Part shown: piece by piece, positions 13,654-22,238 of the stretch
Position numbering within the stretch: the first letter of the stretch is position 1
Layout: every line of letters starts with the position of its first letter
Virus record (IMG/VR): IMGVR_UViG_3300042542_000694
Span: 1-34,861 of that record
Length of the DNA: 34,861 nucleotides
DNA from: a virus
Strand: one strand, 5' to 3'
Translations under genes and position numbers: made by a program
Notes under the pieces: generated by a model
Told to the model about the DNA's origin: nothing
Seen by the model: the letters and a program-made list of their open reading frames with translations, nothing else
The model's database searches: none

Positions 13654-15955
13654 ACTTCACCAACTTCATCAAAGGTGACTTGCCGTCAGGCTCGCAGGCG
13701 TCTCGCAGTTCTGACTTGCCTCTGTTGACCATATCAGGGGCGCAGAAAACGTGCTTTTTAGTCGTATGCGCCCGCGACTTGAGCAGGCCCATATCCACCC
13801 AGCCCGCCTCACGGAACGCATGCAACAAAGCCGCCACGGGTAACTTCATACCCGCAGGGGCCACGCCAGTGAGACGGTCGCACGTTGACTGCCACGGGCC
13901 GCCCAGCACGCCAGACGCAAACTCACCTAAGCGGTTACGCATCATCTCAACAAGGAACGACTCAGCGCCACTCATACCCGTTTCAACCATGATGGCCTTG
14001 GCCTCAGTCATGGGAGGGATAGCGCCGGCGTTAAATGCAGACACGTCACGGGTGGCAAGCCACGCCGTCACGGCCGCAAACCCGCCTGACTTGTACCATG
14101 CCCACAAACGCGCAGACGCGTCAGCATCCATGCAAAGCGCGTCAGACCACAATACAAACCAACGGCGGTCATTCGACGGGATAGTGATCGCCATGCGCTC
14201 ATTCGAGAACGCCACCACTTGCAAACGGTTGACCGCCTCATAGGGTGCTAGACCCTTGCGCTGAATAGACAAAAACTCAGGCGGGGCGGCGATCACGGGC
14301 TTCAAACTGTTCTCAAGGGCGCGGCGGTCAGACGCCTCTGGCTGGCGCAACTCGTTAATAATGAGCACCTCACATTCGAGGTGATAGCCCCACGGCGTTG
14401 ACAAGTCTTTATTGTCCAGCTTTTTGACGTTGGCAAGTGAATCACCGCCGACCGCCCAAAAGAACGGGGCCCACATCGTATCCTTGCCTGAGCCTGGGTG
14501 CCCGCCATGCAGAACGGCGTGATTGACTTTGATGTTGGGGTTTTGCACTTTGAAGGCCATCACGTTCAAAACATGCTCACGCTCAATGCTGTCAGGAATC
14601 ATGCGCTCAACGTGGTCAAGCCACGGCGTAGGGTCAACACCCGCAGCCACGGGCGGGCGGGCATCGCGCCATCGGTTGCCGTACACCAGACCCTCACGGG
14701 CACAAAGAATTGTCTCGCCGGGGGCGTAGGTTACGCCCACCAGTGTTTTTGCGCCCTTGGCCTGACGGTTCTCATCAAAGCAAACAGACGCCTCGATCTT
14801 GCGCTGATTGTGAATTGACTTGCATGAGATGTGACGAAACAGGGCGTTAAAAGTACCGCGCCCAATCTCGCGGCGGTCGTTCATGTCAAAGTAGGCATCA
14901 TCGTCTTGAATGTAGGCAAAGCGCTCCCACCAGCCCTCCTTTTCAATGCGGCCTAGTTCCTTGCGCTCGACCTCGGCAACGATAGCCGCGCCAGCATCGG
15001 GGAACGCCTCAGTCGGGTTCAGTTTAGAAAGCGCCTGATCCATAGCCATCGTCAGCAGTTCCTCACGCAGACCTGGGGCATGCTTAGGGCCGCCATTGTC
15101 AGCCACCCATTGCAAGAATGCATTAGAGTCAAAGTCAATACAGTGGCTATGCAGGCAGCGATAAGCGCGGTTTGCAGGCATGTAACGGCCTTCAGGGTTG
15201 CCGTCTGTGTGCTCTGCATTGTTAGGGCAGATCACGCCAGCCCAGCCTTCATTGTTGGGTTTAGACAACAACACGCCATGGCCAGACAGCCACGCCATCA
15301 CATCGTCTGCGCCATCATCTGACAAACGGATTGGACGCACGCCGATAGAGTCAGCGGGGGCAGGGGTTACATTAAACGCCGTGCAAATTTCCTCAAGCGT
15401 AAATTCACGCTTAGGCTCAAACTCGACCAGCTTCGCAGCAAAGTTGTTGCGACCAGGCTTTAGGTTGATTGAGCCGGGCAGGCGGAAGTTACGCACGGCG
15501 TTGACCGCGCCCTTGTCGGTGTAGCCCGCCTCAGCAATCGACTTGATAGCGGCGGCAAAATCGGCCTTTGTGGGTTGCTCTGAGAAAGCATAGCCCCACT
15601 GAAACGAGCCGGGCGATGTTTCGATCTTCCAAGTAGGTTCTAACGGCGGTATGTTGGGGGCTTTGTCAGGGTCGCCCACGTCATCCAGCACCATCACAAG
15701 CACATACTCACAATGCGCTACGCTGGCGCTTGGATAGCCGTCTTTGAAGCGGTCAACGATAAACGACGCTGTGTTGCCGTAGATCGCCCAATCTTTTTTA
15801 ATCTTGGCGTCAGGCAACATGGCAGGCCAAGTGCATTTGATCGCGCCGTCAGGAAAAAATTGCATCTCACCGTCTTTGAGCATGGGCTTTTGACGCACGA
15901 TCAGCGCAGTCTCACCCTTTGGGGCTAAAGAAATTAAAAATTCAAGAAAGTTCAT
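13652..15955 (-). CDS. Primase-helicase (AEP/RepB-type primase + SF3-like DUF5906 helicase)
   Basis: 767 residues. N-terminal primase: LVMVLDDVGDP (D91, D92) and RNFRLPGSINLK (155-166) match archaeo-eukaryotic-type (RepB-like) primase motifs. A zinc knuckle follows: C243, H249, C267 and C272. Helicase: Walker A GGHPGSGKD at 484-492 and a Walker B-like VLIINE at 530-535, in the style of NrS-1-like/DUF5906 SF3 helicases. It would unwind phage DNA and prime synthesis for the adjacent family A polymerase. Start ATG 15955 overlaps the HNH gene stop (ATGA). It is the last gene of the leftward replication operon. Confidence 0.88.
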   Translation of the reverse strand: MNFLEFLISLAPKGETALIVRQKPMLKDGEMQFFPDGAIKCTWPAMLPDAKIKKDWAIYGNTASFIVDRFKDGYPSASVAHCEYVLVMVLDDVGDPDKAPNIPPLEPTWKIETSPGSFQWGYAFSEQPTKADFAAAIKSIAEAGYTDKGAVNAVRNFRLPGSINLKPGRNNFAAKLVEFEPKREFTLEEICTAFNVTPAPADSIGVRPIRLSDDGADDVMAWLSGHGVLLSKPNNEGWAGVICPNNAEHTDGNPEGRYMPANRAYRCLHSHCIDFDSNAFLQWVADNGGPKHAPGLREELLTMAMDQALSKLNPTEAFPDAGAAIVAEVERKELGRIEKEGWWERFAYIQDDDAYFDMNDRREIGRGTFNALFRHISCKSIHNQRKIEASVCFDENRQAKGAKTLVGVTYAPGETILCAREGLVYGNRWRDARPPVAAGVDPTPWLDHVERMIPDSIEREHVLNVMAFKVQNPNIKVNHAVLHGGHPGSGKDTMWAPFFWAVGGDSLANVKKLDNKDLSTPWGYHLECEVLIINELRQPEASDRRALENSLKPVIAAPPEFLSIQRKGLAPYEAVNRLQVVAFSNERMAITIPSNDRRWFVLWSDALCMDADASARLWAWYKSGGFAAVTAWLATRDVSAFNAGAIPPMTEAKAIMVETGMSGAESFLVEMMRNRLGEFASGVLGGPWQSTCDRLTGVAPAGMKLPVAALLHAFREAGWVDMGLLKSRAHTTKKHVFCAPDMVNRGKSELRDACEPDGKSPLMKLVK

Positions 15956-16428
15956 ATTGTTGCCGCAGGGTTATGAGTATGATATTTTGCCGCTGCAACT
16001 TTGTACGCCGCAATAGCATCTTCGATATTGACAAAACGACCTAAATGTTTGCATTTAGAAGCGTGATAAATAGACGCCGCCCATTTACCGCGTGATTTAT
16101 CCCACGAAACACCTTTGTGCCCCGAAGAATTGTTTTTACTTAACACTCTATTTTGTTGATTTTGACTGGCGCTGACTAACCTAAGATTGGCCAATCGGTT
16201 GTCATGCCGAACGCGGTTTATGTGATCGACCGCGCCTTCGGGCCATTCGCCGTAACAATATAGAAAAACTATTCTATGCGCTGCATACCGCACTCCATCT
16301 AACCAAAGATGAACATAACCTTTACTGGTTACAGTGCCCGCGTCTTTTCGCACGCGGTTGGTTAAATGCGTAAACGCCCCAGTGTAGGGGCAATAATGCA
16401 ACAGCTCTTTAAGCCGTTTTTGATTCAT
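15952..16428 (-). CDS. HNH homing endonuclease with AP2 DNA-binding domain
   Basis: 158 residues from the ATG at 16428, which has GGAG 8 nt upstream; the frame extends 40 codons further to 16548 but that part does not resemble the family. HNH core: AHRIVFLYCYGEWPEGAVDH (H51, D68, H69), N71, then DNRLANLRLVS (N77, N81). AP2 domain at about 101-150: SGHKGVSWDKSRGKWAASIY with later LGRFVNIEDAIAAYK. Free-standing homing endonucleases of this type cut alleles lacking the gene. It is inserted between polymerase and primase, and its stop overlaps the primase start. Codon use looks more A+T-rich than its neighbours, consistent with a mobile gene. Confidence 0.92.
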   Translation of the reverse strand: MNQKRLKELLHYCPYTGAFTHLTNRVRKDAGTVTSKGYVHLWLDGVRYAAHRIVFLYCYGEWPEGAVDHINRVRHDNRLANLRLVSASQNQQNRVLSKNNSSGHKGVSWDKSRGKWAASIYHASKCKHLGRFVNIEDAIAAYKVAAAKYHTHNPAATI

Positions 16429-16537
16429 GTTTTTAACTCCGCCAAGCTCCCAGAAAAGTGACCGACAGCAGGCGGGGAGTACGCTTTTCAGCACGGGGAT
16501 CAATCCGCGCCTAGCTGGGTCTGTGTAAATCATACCA

Positions 16538-18454
16538 CTACTTACCATAACGCGTCATTGTTTGCGCTTCAATGTTCAGAGGTAACCCCGCCGCCCATTC
16601 TGGGGGCGTTGTCATTATTTCCTGCATAAGGCGCTCAACTTTTTCAGGCGCGTCTGTTTCTATGACAACTTCATCGTGAACATGTAAAACGGTTTGCAAA
16701 CCCGCATGTTCAAACGCGCGCAACGAATGACGAAGCAAATCATTGGCCACTGCTTGCGTCACGTTTTCGCAAGCCAAGCCTTTCCAAAGGCGGGCGCGTG
16801 GCCATTCTTTTGCATCTTGCGCGGGCTTCCATGCCGCCTTGGCATAACTGACGCCCTCCGATTCCAGTTTGGCATAGGGGTAGCACAAGATGCGGCCAGA
16901 CGGTAGGGCATACCATAGGTGTTGACCGTCAAACAAATATGTGATACGGCCAGCCTTAAACTCACGCCCCTTGTTTCTCATTGCACGGGTATAGGATTCC
17001 TCAAGCGCCGCCCAATAAGGTACGCTCCAAGGATTAGCACGCCGCCAGCCATCAACCATGCGTTTGGCAACTGGCTCAGGAAGACTGATCCCATAAGCCC
17101 GACCCATAGCAGCAAAAGCGCCCACGCCGCCAGCAAATCCGCAGGCAAGCTCTTGTACCTTTCCAATCTGTCGCTGATCTTTGGTAACGTCTGCCACGCG
17201 AACATTGAATGTTGCAGCGGCATTGACTTTATAGACGTCTTCCCCAGTTCGGAATAGTTCCAGTTTATCGGCGCCTCGCCCTGAGAGCCACGGGTTGACA
17301 CGAGCTTCGATGGCCGCCCAGTCTGCCACGACAAAGTGTTTGCCTGTTGCAGGGATGAGCGCTGGTCTAAGCATTCCTTTAAGTACATCGGTAACGCGCT
17401 TTCCATACCGAGGCACGATTGAGTGTCCCCTAACCATAGCGTTGCGTACGGCGTCGGGTTCTTCAGCGCACTTGCGTGTAAAGTTGTGGACTTGGGCGCC
17501 ATACGAACTTGATCGACCAGTTGCTGAGCCTCCCGCAAATACGAACGCTCCGCGTACCCTCTGATCCTCCTCGTCCGCCAGACCGCTAAGTCGGCTGAAC
17601 TTTGCCACAGACGACGCCCAGAGGTCGTCGGCGCATTGGATAACTTCTTGGACATCGGCAGGGACTTCATCGGGGTTCTCCATGTTTAATAAATTAAGTC
17701 TTACAGTCTTGTCAATGGAGTACTTGCCATCCTTCTCCATCAACTTCTTGGCTTCATCACCCACGCGCTCAAGCACCCACTCACGCATGCGTGGCGACCT
17801 GACGCTGGTGATTGCGCCGCCCGTGACTTCCTTGACGATCTGTTCGATCTCAATGAGTTCATCGGAGGCAAATTTAACTGCCGCTTGGCACAGCGGCACA
17901 TCGACCAACACGCCGCGATCATTGATGCGCTCGTTGACGTGATAGTCTTCTAGCTCAGTCTCTGACAAGTCGCGCATGGCCTTGCTGATTGCACGCATGG
18001 CACGCACGTCCTGCTCACAGTACTGGATCATCTCGGCCATGAGTTCAGGTGAGTCTTTGAATGGCGGCACGCACATCAAGCGAATTAATTGCGCGCCCCT
18101 GTGATCTTTTTTCATAGACGCGCCAGCAAAGCGGCCAACGTCCTCCAGACTGCCAGGCGCGCAGTTGGCGCGGGCTTGTGTGGCCGTGCAGTAAAACTGC
18201 TCCAACTTGAAGTTAATCTGCAACACATACCAAAAGATCAAGCGCTCGAACGCAGCGTTATGCGCCCTGATCTGGCCGGTGTAGTTGCGAACGCGCTCAG
18301 GGAATGGCTCGGACGGCACCCACGTCACCACTTCCTCATCGTCAAACGCATACGACATGCACAGCACATCGGTGCTTGCATCCTGCGCGTAGTTGTATAC
18401 GCCCTTGGCGCGTAGGTCGCATGTACTGCGAGTCTCGAAATCTAACCAAAGCAT
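16538..18454 (-). CDS. DNA polymerase, family A
   Basis: 638 residues from the ATG at 18454, preceded by AAAGGAG; a longer frame to 18484 is not needed. 3'-5' exonuclease: LDFETRS (D5, E7), HNAAFE (65-70) and D149 in YCEQDV. Polymerase: motif A ADWAAIEAR (377-385), motif B RQIGKVQELACGFAGG (428-443) and motif C HVHDEV (591-596). No 5'-3' exonuclease domain is present. It resembles phage polymerases of the kind paired with AEP primase-helicases. Neighbours are the ssDNA-binding candidate upstream and the HNH gene downstream. Confidence 0.95.
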   Translation of the reverse strand: MLWLDFETRSTCDLRAKGVYNYAQDASTDVLCMSYAFDDEEVVTWVPSEPFPERVRNYTGQIRAHNAAFERLIFWYVLQINFKLEQFYCTATQARANCAPGSLEDVGRFAGASMKKDHRGAQLIRLMCVPPFKDSPELMAEMIQYCEQDVRAMRAISKAMRDLSETELEDYHVNERINDRGVLVDVPLCQAAVKFASDELIEIEQIVKEVTGGAITSVRSPRMREWVLERVGDEAKKLMEKDGKYSIDKTVRLNLLNMENPDEVPADVQEVIQCADDLWASSVAKFSRLSGLADEEDQRVRGAFVFAGGSATGRSSSYGAQVHNFTRKCAEEPDAVRNAMVRGHSIVPRYGKRVTDVLKGMLRPALIPATGKHFVVADWAAIEARVNPWLSGRGADKLELFRTGEDVYKVNAAATFNVRVADVTKDQRQIGKVQELACGFAGGVGAFAAMGRAYGISLPEPVAKRMVDGWRRANPWSVPYWAALEESYTRAMRNKGREFKAGRITYLFDGQHLWYALPSGRILCYPYAKLESEGVSYAKAAWKPAQDAKEWPRARLWKGLACENVTQAVANDLLRHSLRAFEHAGLQTVLHVHDEVVIETDAPEKVERLMQEIMTTPPEWAAGLPLNIEAQTMTRYGK

Positions 18455-18470
18455 TGGCGTCTCCTTTCCA

Positions 18471-18491
18471 AAGCCCCCTGTCACGGGGCTT
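18471..18491 (-). terminator. Intercistronic hairpin upstream of DNA polymerase
   Basis: AAGCCCC-N7-GGGGCTT, seven perfect pairs, between the stop of the 210-residue gene and the polymerase ribosome site. It has only a weak T-tail, so it may be a partial terminator or an mRNA stabiliser that tunes polymerase level. Confidence 0.55.
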
Positions 18492-18498
18492 CAGAAAG

Positions 18499-19131
18499 TT
18501 AAGCGCTACGGCGGCGGCGTGAGGGCGCTGCTTCTGGCTCTGGTTTAACTTCAGGCGACTCGCCATCCATGCTCACCCACTCGACAATCTCAAAGACTGG
18601 CGTGTAAATCTTGCCGTAAGACTTGTGAGCGTAATGGTCTTTCTTCAGACGCACGACTGGCACTGGCTTGCTTTGGTCTTTTTCGACCTGCTCGGCCAAA
18701 GCCACAGCCAAAGTTTGAACTGCGCGCTTGCCGCCCACTGACGTGGTGGTAAAGCGTGCTTCCATACCCTTGTCTTCGCCGCTGATGCACTTCAGAGACA
18801 TACCAACTTGGCTCTCCCAGCCCTTCTTGGCTTGAGGGGGCGCCTCATCCAAAGCAGGCAGGGGATTGCTGACACTGGTCATTTTCTCGCCCAACACTTC
18901 GCCATCGCCCCAAGCAATAAAGCCGTGGACAAAAGAGAAAGGATTGACAGCCCAAACAGCGTCGTCCTCGACTTCGGTTTGATCTGCGCCAAAGACCCAG
19001 TGACCAGTTTTGTCCATCTTAAGGATGACAACACCGGCTGGGCCGACTTCGGCTTGGATCGAACGCAAAGCGCTAGACAAGGTTGAAACGGCGGGGAGGT
19101 TTGCTTGAGAGAAGGTTACTAGACTAGACAT
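18499..19131 (-). CDS. Putative ssDNA-binding protein (210 aa)
   Basis: 210 residues. The N-terminal part is MSSLVTFSQANLPAVSTLSS followed by GVVILKMDKTGHWVFGADQT, then VWAVNPFSFVHGFIAWGDGE. The centre has SNPLPALDEAPPQAKKGW and the beta-rich part GKIYTPVFEIVEWVSMDGES, and the C-terminus is Arg-rich (PSRRRRSA). Proteins with this layout recur in phage replication operons between polymerase and a RecB-like nuclease, the usual place for an ssDNA-binding protein. No acidic C-terminal tail as in bacterial SSB is seen, so the role is an inference from context. Confidence 0.55.
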   Translation of the reverse strand: MSSLVTFSQANLPAVSTLSSALRSIQAEVGPAGVVILKMDKTGHWVFGADQTEVEDDAVWAVNPFSFVHGFIAWGDGEVLGEKMTSVSNPLPALDEAPPQAKKGWESQVGMSLKCISGEDKGMEARFTTTSVGGKRAVQTLAVALAEQVEKDQSKPVPVVRLKKDHYAHKSYGKIYTPVFEIVEWVSMDGESPEVKPEPEAAPSRRRRSA

Positions 19132-19140
19132 GATTTTCCT

Positions 19141-20268
19141 TTACTGGAGTTTAGAAAGGGCAGCAGATAACTGTTTGCCCAAGAGCATCACTTCGGGTCG
19201 TGGGTCATCCACGCTTGCCAAAGTGTTACCTGACGAGATGGCGACCACGAGGTCTTCTGGTAGGCCGATCTTGCGTTTCTTCAACGCCTTCTCGGCCTTC
19301 GCAGGGGAGACGACAGAAGTCTCCATCACTTCAGATTCTGTGAGGCCGTATGCGAACAAAGCGACTTTCGCTTTCTCCTCATCCGACCATGACCTGATGG
19401 CACGCTTGGCCACCAGTTTGTATTCGGGCAACTTAGCGCCAGACTCAAGCATCTGGAGTGCAAGAGCGCGTAGGTCTTTAATCCAATCCTCAAGCATGTC
19501 AGCGTTCTTGAGATAAGCGCTGATCTTGGGCGCGTCTAAATTATCCAATTGCACCTTTAATGCGCGGTCAACAGCGCCGGTCATCTTGGGGCAGATGGGC
19601 TTGGCAGCGCACCAACGGCAATGGTCACCAACACTCAGTTTTGCGTCAGGCTTTTCTGCTTGCTTGACGGCTTGCACCAACTCAAGTTCAAACTTAGCGA
19701 TGCGCTCAGGTGTTGTCACCCAGCGACGCACTTCAGGCGGTTGCACGATGACGCATTCAATCTCAGTCACGCCTTCAAACGCCCACTGCGCTTCTGGTGT
19801 ACGCATGGCCGCAGCAGCGTAGAACATCAACTGTGGGTTTTCTTCCACCTCGACCATGACACCATCACCGAATTTCCAATCCAGAACGATGGCGCGATTA
19901 CCAAGGCGGCCAATAAGATCAGTGGAACCAAAAACCCCAGGAAGCAGATCACCAAAACCAACTCTAGTCTCTGCTTCAATCTCCATCTTCTGCTCGGGGT
20001 CGATGACGTCGAGGGCGCGCAGGGCTGGCAGGATCTTTTCTTCCACCAGTTCAAACGTGAGAATTTGATCTTCATAACGTGTGCCAATGTAATATTCTGG
20101 CGGCTCCTCACTCATGATGAGTTCGGCCATGACGTTGTGTAGGAGTGTGCCTTCGTCAGCGTATTTGCTTGAGGGCTTCGGGGGCATCTTCTGCACCAGC
20201 GCCACACTGCCTGGGCAGTTGATGACGCGCTTGGCTGTTGAGCCGCCTACGATGTTTGAGTGTTGCAC
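19141..20268 (-). CDS. RecB/Cas4-like PD-(D/E)XK exonuclease (DUF2800-like)
   Basis: 375 residues, GTG start at 20268 with AAAGGA upstream. Nuclease motifs: EG-x3-H (E39, H44), GSTD with D117, VLDWK with D130 and K132, and Q146-x3-Y150. C18 together with C217, C220 and C226 has the spacing of the Fe-S cluster cysteines of Cas4/AddB-type nucleases. The C-terminal third is a helical extension. It would process DNA ends for recombination or replication. It opens the leftward replication operon. Confidence 0.85.
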   Translation of the reverse strand: MQHSNIVGGSTAKRVINCPGSVALVQKMPPKPSSKYADEGTLLHNVMAELIMSEEPPEYYIGTRYEDQILTFELVEEKILPALRALDVIDPEQKMEIEAETRVGFGDLLPGVFGSTDLIGRLGNRAIVLDWKFGDGVMVEVEENPQLMFYAAAAMRTPEAQWAFEGVTEIECVIVQPPEVRRWVTTPERIAKFELELVQAVKQAEKPDAKLSVGDHCRWCAAKPICPKMTGAVDRALKVQLDNLDAPKISAYLKNADMLEDWIKDLRALALQMLESGAKLPEYKLVAKRAIRSWSDEEKAKVALFAYGLTESEVMETSVVSPAKAEKALKKRKIGLPEDLVVAISSGNTLASVDDPRPEVMLLGKQLSAALSKLQ

Positions 20269-20296
20269 TTTACTGTCCTTTAGTTAATGAGCTTTG

Positions 20297-20345
20297 AATG
20301 TAGCACAAAAATAATTGTTGTGCAAATCTTTTTTACATGTATACT
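20297..20345. promoter_or_regulatory. Overlapping divergent promoters with shared palindrome
   Basis: Leftward: TTGCAC (complement of 20320-20325), 17-nt spacer, TACATT (complement of 20297-20302). Rightward: TTGTGC (20318-20323), 16-nt spacer, TATACT (20340-20345). The palindrome GCACAA-N9-TTGTGC (20303-20323) fills the leftward spacer and contains the rightward -35. One bound regulator could control both replication transcripts. The rightward start site would fall at or next to the ATG at 20353. Confidence 0.7.
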
Positions 20346-20352
20346 TTGCGGC

Positions 20353-20640
20353 ATGCGTGAAAAAGAAATTGAAATTTATTTTGACTGGGCGGTGCAAAGC
20401 ATCGGCGGTAGGACTTGGAAGTTTACTTCGCCTGGACGCAAAGGTGTAGCAGATCGCATTGCGTGTTTACCCGATGGTCAAACATGGTTTGTGGAAGTCA
20501 AAACCAAGGGCGGCAGACTGTCTGCGCTCCAGAAATTATTTGAAACCGACATGATGCTGTTGCGTCAAAACTACGCATGTCTTTGGACTAAGGAACAAGT
20601 TGATGCTTTCATTGCGTCCGTATCAAGAGACAGCCGCTGA
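20353..20640 (+). CDS. VRR-NUC domain nuclease (95 aa)
   Basis: 95 residues from ATG 20353 (MREKEIEIYFDWAVQSIGGR); the frame could extend to 20287, but that part lies in the promoter. VRR-NUC motifs: E3, GVADR with D34, FVEVK with E48 and K50, and LSALQ with Q60. VRR-NUC proteins are PD-(D/E)XK nucleases acting on branched DNA, and stand-alone phage forms are common. It overlaps the helicase gene by 38 nt. No Shine-Dalgarno site is visible, and a leaderless mRNA is possible. Confidence 0.9.
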   Translation: MREKEIEIYFDWAVQSIGGRTWKFTSPGRKGVADRIACLPDGQTWFVEVKTKGGRLSALQKLFETDMMLLRQNYACLWTKEQVDAFIASVSRDSR

Positions 20641-21925
20641 CTTTCTCTATGAGCATGACCGCGCCATGATCTTGGCGCCAGTCGGTGCTGGTAAGACTGC
20701 CATCACGCTGACTGCCATGTGGGAGATGATCCGCGACGGCCATGTCAAGCGCTGGCTAGTGCTGGCGCCCAAGCGCGTCTGCACCGACGTGTGGCCAGTC
20801 GAGCGCCCCAAGTGGGCAGACCGTCTGAGCATGGCTCTGTGCGTTGGCACACCTAAGCAGCGTTTAGACGCCCTCAAGACCAACGCCCAAGTGGTTGTCA
20901 CTAACTACGACAACTTGCAGTGGCTGGCCGAGCAAAAGCTGAACTTTGACGGGGTTGTGTTTGACGAGCTGACACGCCTTAAGAACCCATCCGGCACACG
21001 CTTTAAAGCGTTCCTCAAAGTGGTTGACCCCATGACGACGCGTTGGGGCTTGACTGGCTCATTTACTAGCAACGGCCTTGAGGACGTCTTTGGTCAGTGC
21101 AAGATCGTTGACCAGTCTTTGCTTGGCCGTTCCAAGGGTGCGTTTATGCAGCAGTACTTCGTGCTGATCAACAAAGAGTTTGGCGAATGGTCGCCCCGCG
21201 TCGGCTCGCTTGAGAAGGTTATGAACGTGATTAAGCCTGCCACATTTGTCTTGGAGGCAGGTGAGTATAAGGACAAGTTGCCGCCTTTGCATACTGTCGA
21301 GGTCAAGTGCGACATGGATCTGACGCCTTACAACAAGATGAAAAAGGACTTCGTGCTAGACGGCATCACGGCAGTCAACGCGGCTGTTGTCACGGGCAAG
21401 TTGCAACAACTGGCGTCAGGCTTTGTCTACGACACGACCACCACGCCGTCTGCGTCGCCTGGCAAGTTCACATCCACCCAGCGCCCGATCTGGTACGGCT
21501 TGCACAAGTTTGAACGCCTTGAAGAATTACTAGACGAGAACCAGCATGCCAACACCATCATTGTGTACAACTACCAAGAAGAACTTGCCGAACTCACAAG
21601 GCGCTTCGGACGTTTGCAAACCCTTGACAGCCCAGACGCCATCGAGCGATGGAATAAAGGCAACATACGATTGCTCGCTGTACACCCAAAGTCAGCAGGC
21701 CACGGCCTCAACCTCCAACACGGCGGCTGTCACATGGTGTTTCTGTCACTGCCGTGGAGTCTGGAACTATACGAGCAGACCATTGGCCGTCTGCATCGCA
21801 GCGGGCAAAAACACGCTGTGTGGTGCTATGTAATGCTGACCAATAAAACGGTTGACGAGAAAATCTGGGCGGCGCTTTACGACAAGCGCGCTATATCTGA
21901 CATTGCCATGGAGGAACTTAAATGA
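20603..21925 (+). CDS. SNF2-like DNA helicase / ATPase
   Basis: 440 residues from ATG 20603 (AAGGA 8 nt upstream), preferred over TTG 20600. Motif Q LRPYQETAADFL, Walker A PVGAGKT (26-32), Walker B FDEL (120-123), TGSF motif III near 151, HPKSAGHGLNLQ (361-372) and QTIGRLHRSGQ motif VI (392-402). It is a superfamily 2 DNA translocase as found in many phages, acting with the overlapping VRR-NUC nuclease and the replication proteins. Confidence 0.93.
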   Translation: MLSLRPYQETAADFLYEHDRAMILAPVGAGKTAITLTAMWEMIRDGHVKRWLVLAPKRVCTDVWPVERPKWADRLSMALCVGTPKQRLDALKTNAQVVVTNYDNLQWLAEQKLNFDGVVFDELTRLKNPSGTRFKAFLKVVDPMTTRWGLTGSFTSNGLEDVFGQCKIVDQSLLGRSKGAFMQQYFVLINKEFGEWSPRVGSLEKVMNVIKPATFVLEAGEYKDKLPPLHTVEVKCDMDLTPYNKMKKDFVLDGITAVNAAVVTGKLQQLASGFVYDTTTTPSASPGKFTSTQRPIWYGLHKFERLEELLDENQHANTIIVYNYQEELAELTRRFGRLQTLDSPDAIERWNKGNIRLLAVHPKSAGHGLNLQHGGCHMVFLSLPWSLELYEQTIGRLHRSGQKHAVWCYVMLTNKTVDEKIWAALYDKRAISDIAMEELK

Positions 21926-22017
21926 ACTGGCCATTCCCACCATTTCCAAACCCCAAGGACAAGGGCAATAAAGTGCCCAAGTTTAACCCTGACAACTACG
22001 AGGACGCACCGCGATGA
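21922..22017 (+). CDS. 31-aa proline-rich peptide
   Basis: 31 residues: MNWPFPPFPNPKDKGNKVPK then FNPDNYEDAPR. ATGA overlaps at both ends join it to the helicase and to the next gene. It is Pro/Asn/Lys-rich and probably disordered. The function is unknown. Confidence 0.68.
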   Translation: MNWPFPPFPNPKDKGNKVPKFNPDNYEDAPR

Positions 22018-22238
22018 CTGATTGGACACAAGAGGAAGACGAAGCCTTCAACGACGTCGAGAAGCACAGCAACCTTGGCAAGCAAATCTTGCGTGAGATT
22101 GGCCAGCCGTACCACTTTGCAAGGCGTGAGTGGGTCAGCCTGACGGACGAAGATGAAATTGATTGGGATGGCGGCGACTTAAAGTCCCTTGCCAAAGCCA
22201 TTGAAGCCAAACTGAGAGAGAAAAATGAAAAGACTTGA
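22014..22238 (+). CDS. Acidic small protein (74 aa) with WVSLTDEDE motif
   Basis: 74 residues, ATGA-coupled. N-terminus MTDWTQEEDEAFNDVEKHSN, then ILREIGQPYHFARREWVSLT, DEDEIDW and the C-terminal KAIEAKLREKN. The WVxLT block and IEAKLKEKN-type end are shared with the protein at 12903-13364. I recall this motif from phage small proteins of unknown role. Confidence 0.78.
   Translation: MTDWTQEEDEAFNDVEKHSNLGKQILREIGQPYHFARREWVSLTDEDEIDWDGGDLKSLAKAIEAKLREKNEKT

Noticed and set aside
13680-14243. Rightward open frame of 187 codons
   Set aside because: Antisense to the primase-helicase; Ser/Ala/Arg-rich shadow composition.
16429-16548. N-terminal 40-codon extension of the HNH gene
   Set aside because: The ATG at 16428 has a well-placed GGAG and the family match begins there; the extension is reported as a possible gene remnant instead.
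16978-17670. Leftward open frame of 230 codons
   Set aside because: Overlaps the DNA polymerase in an alternative frame; polymerase motifs A and B region is unambiguous in the main frame.
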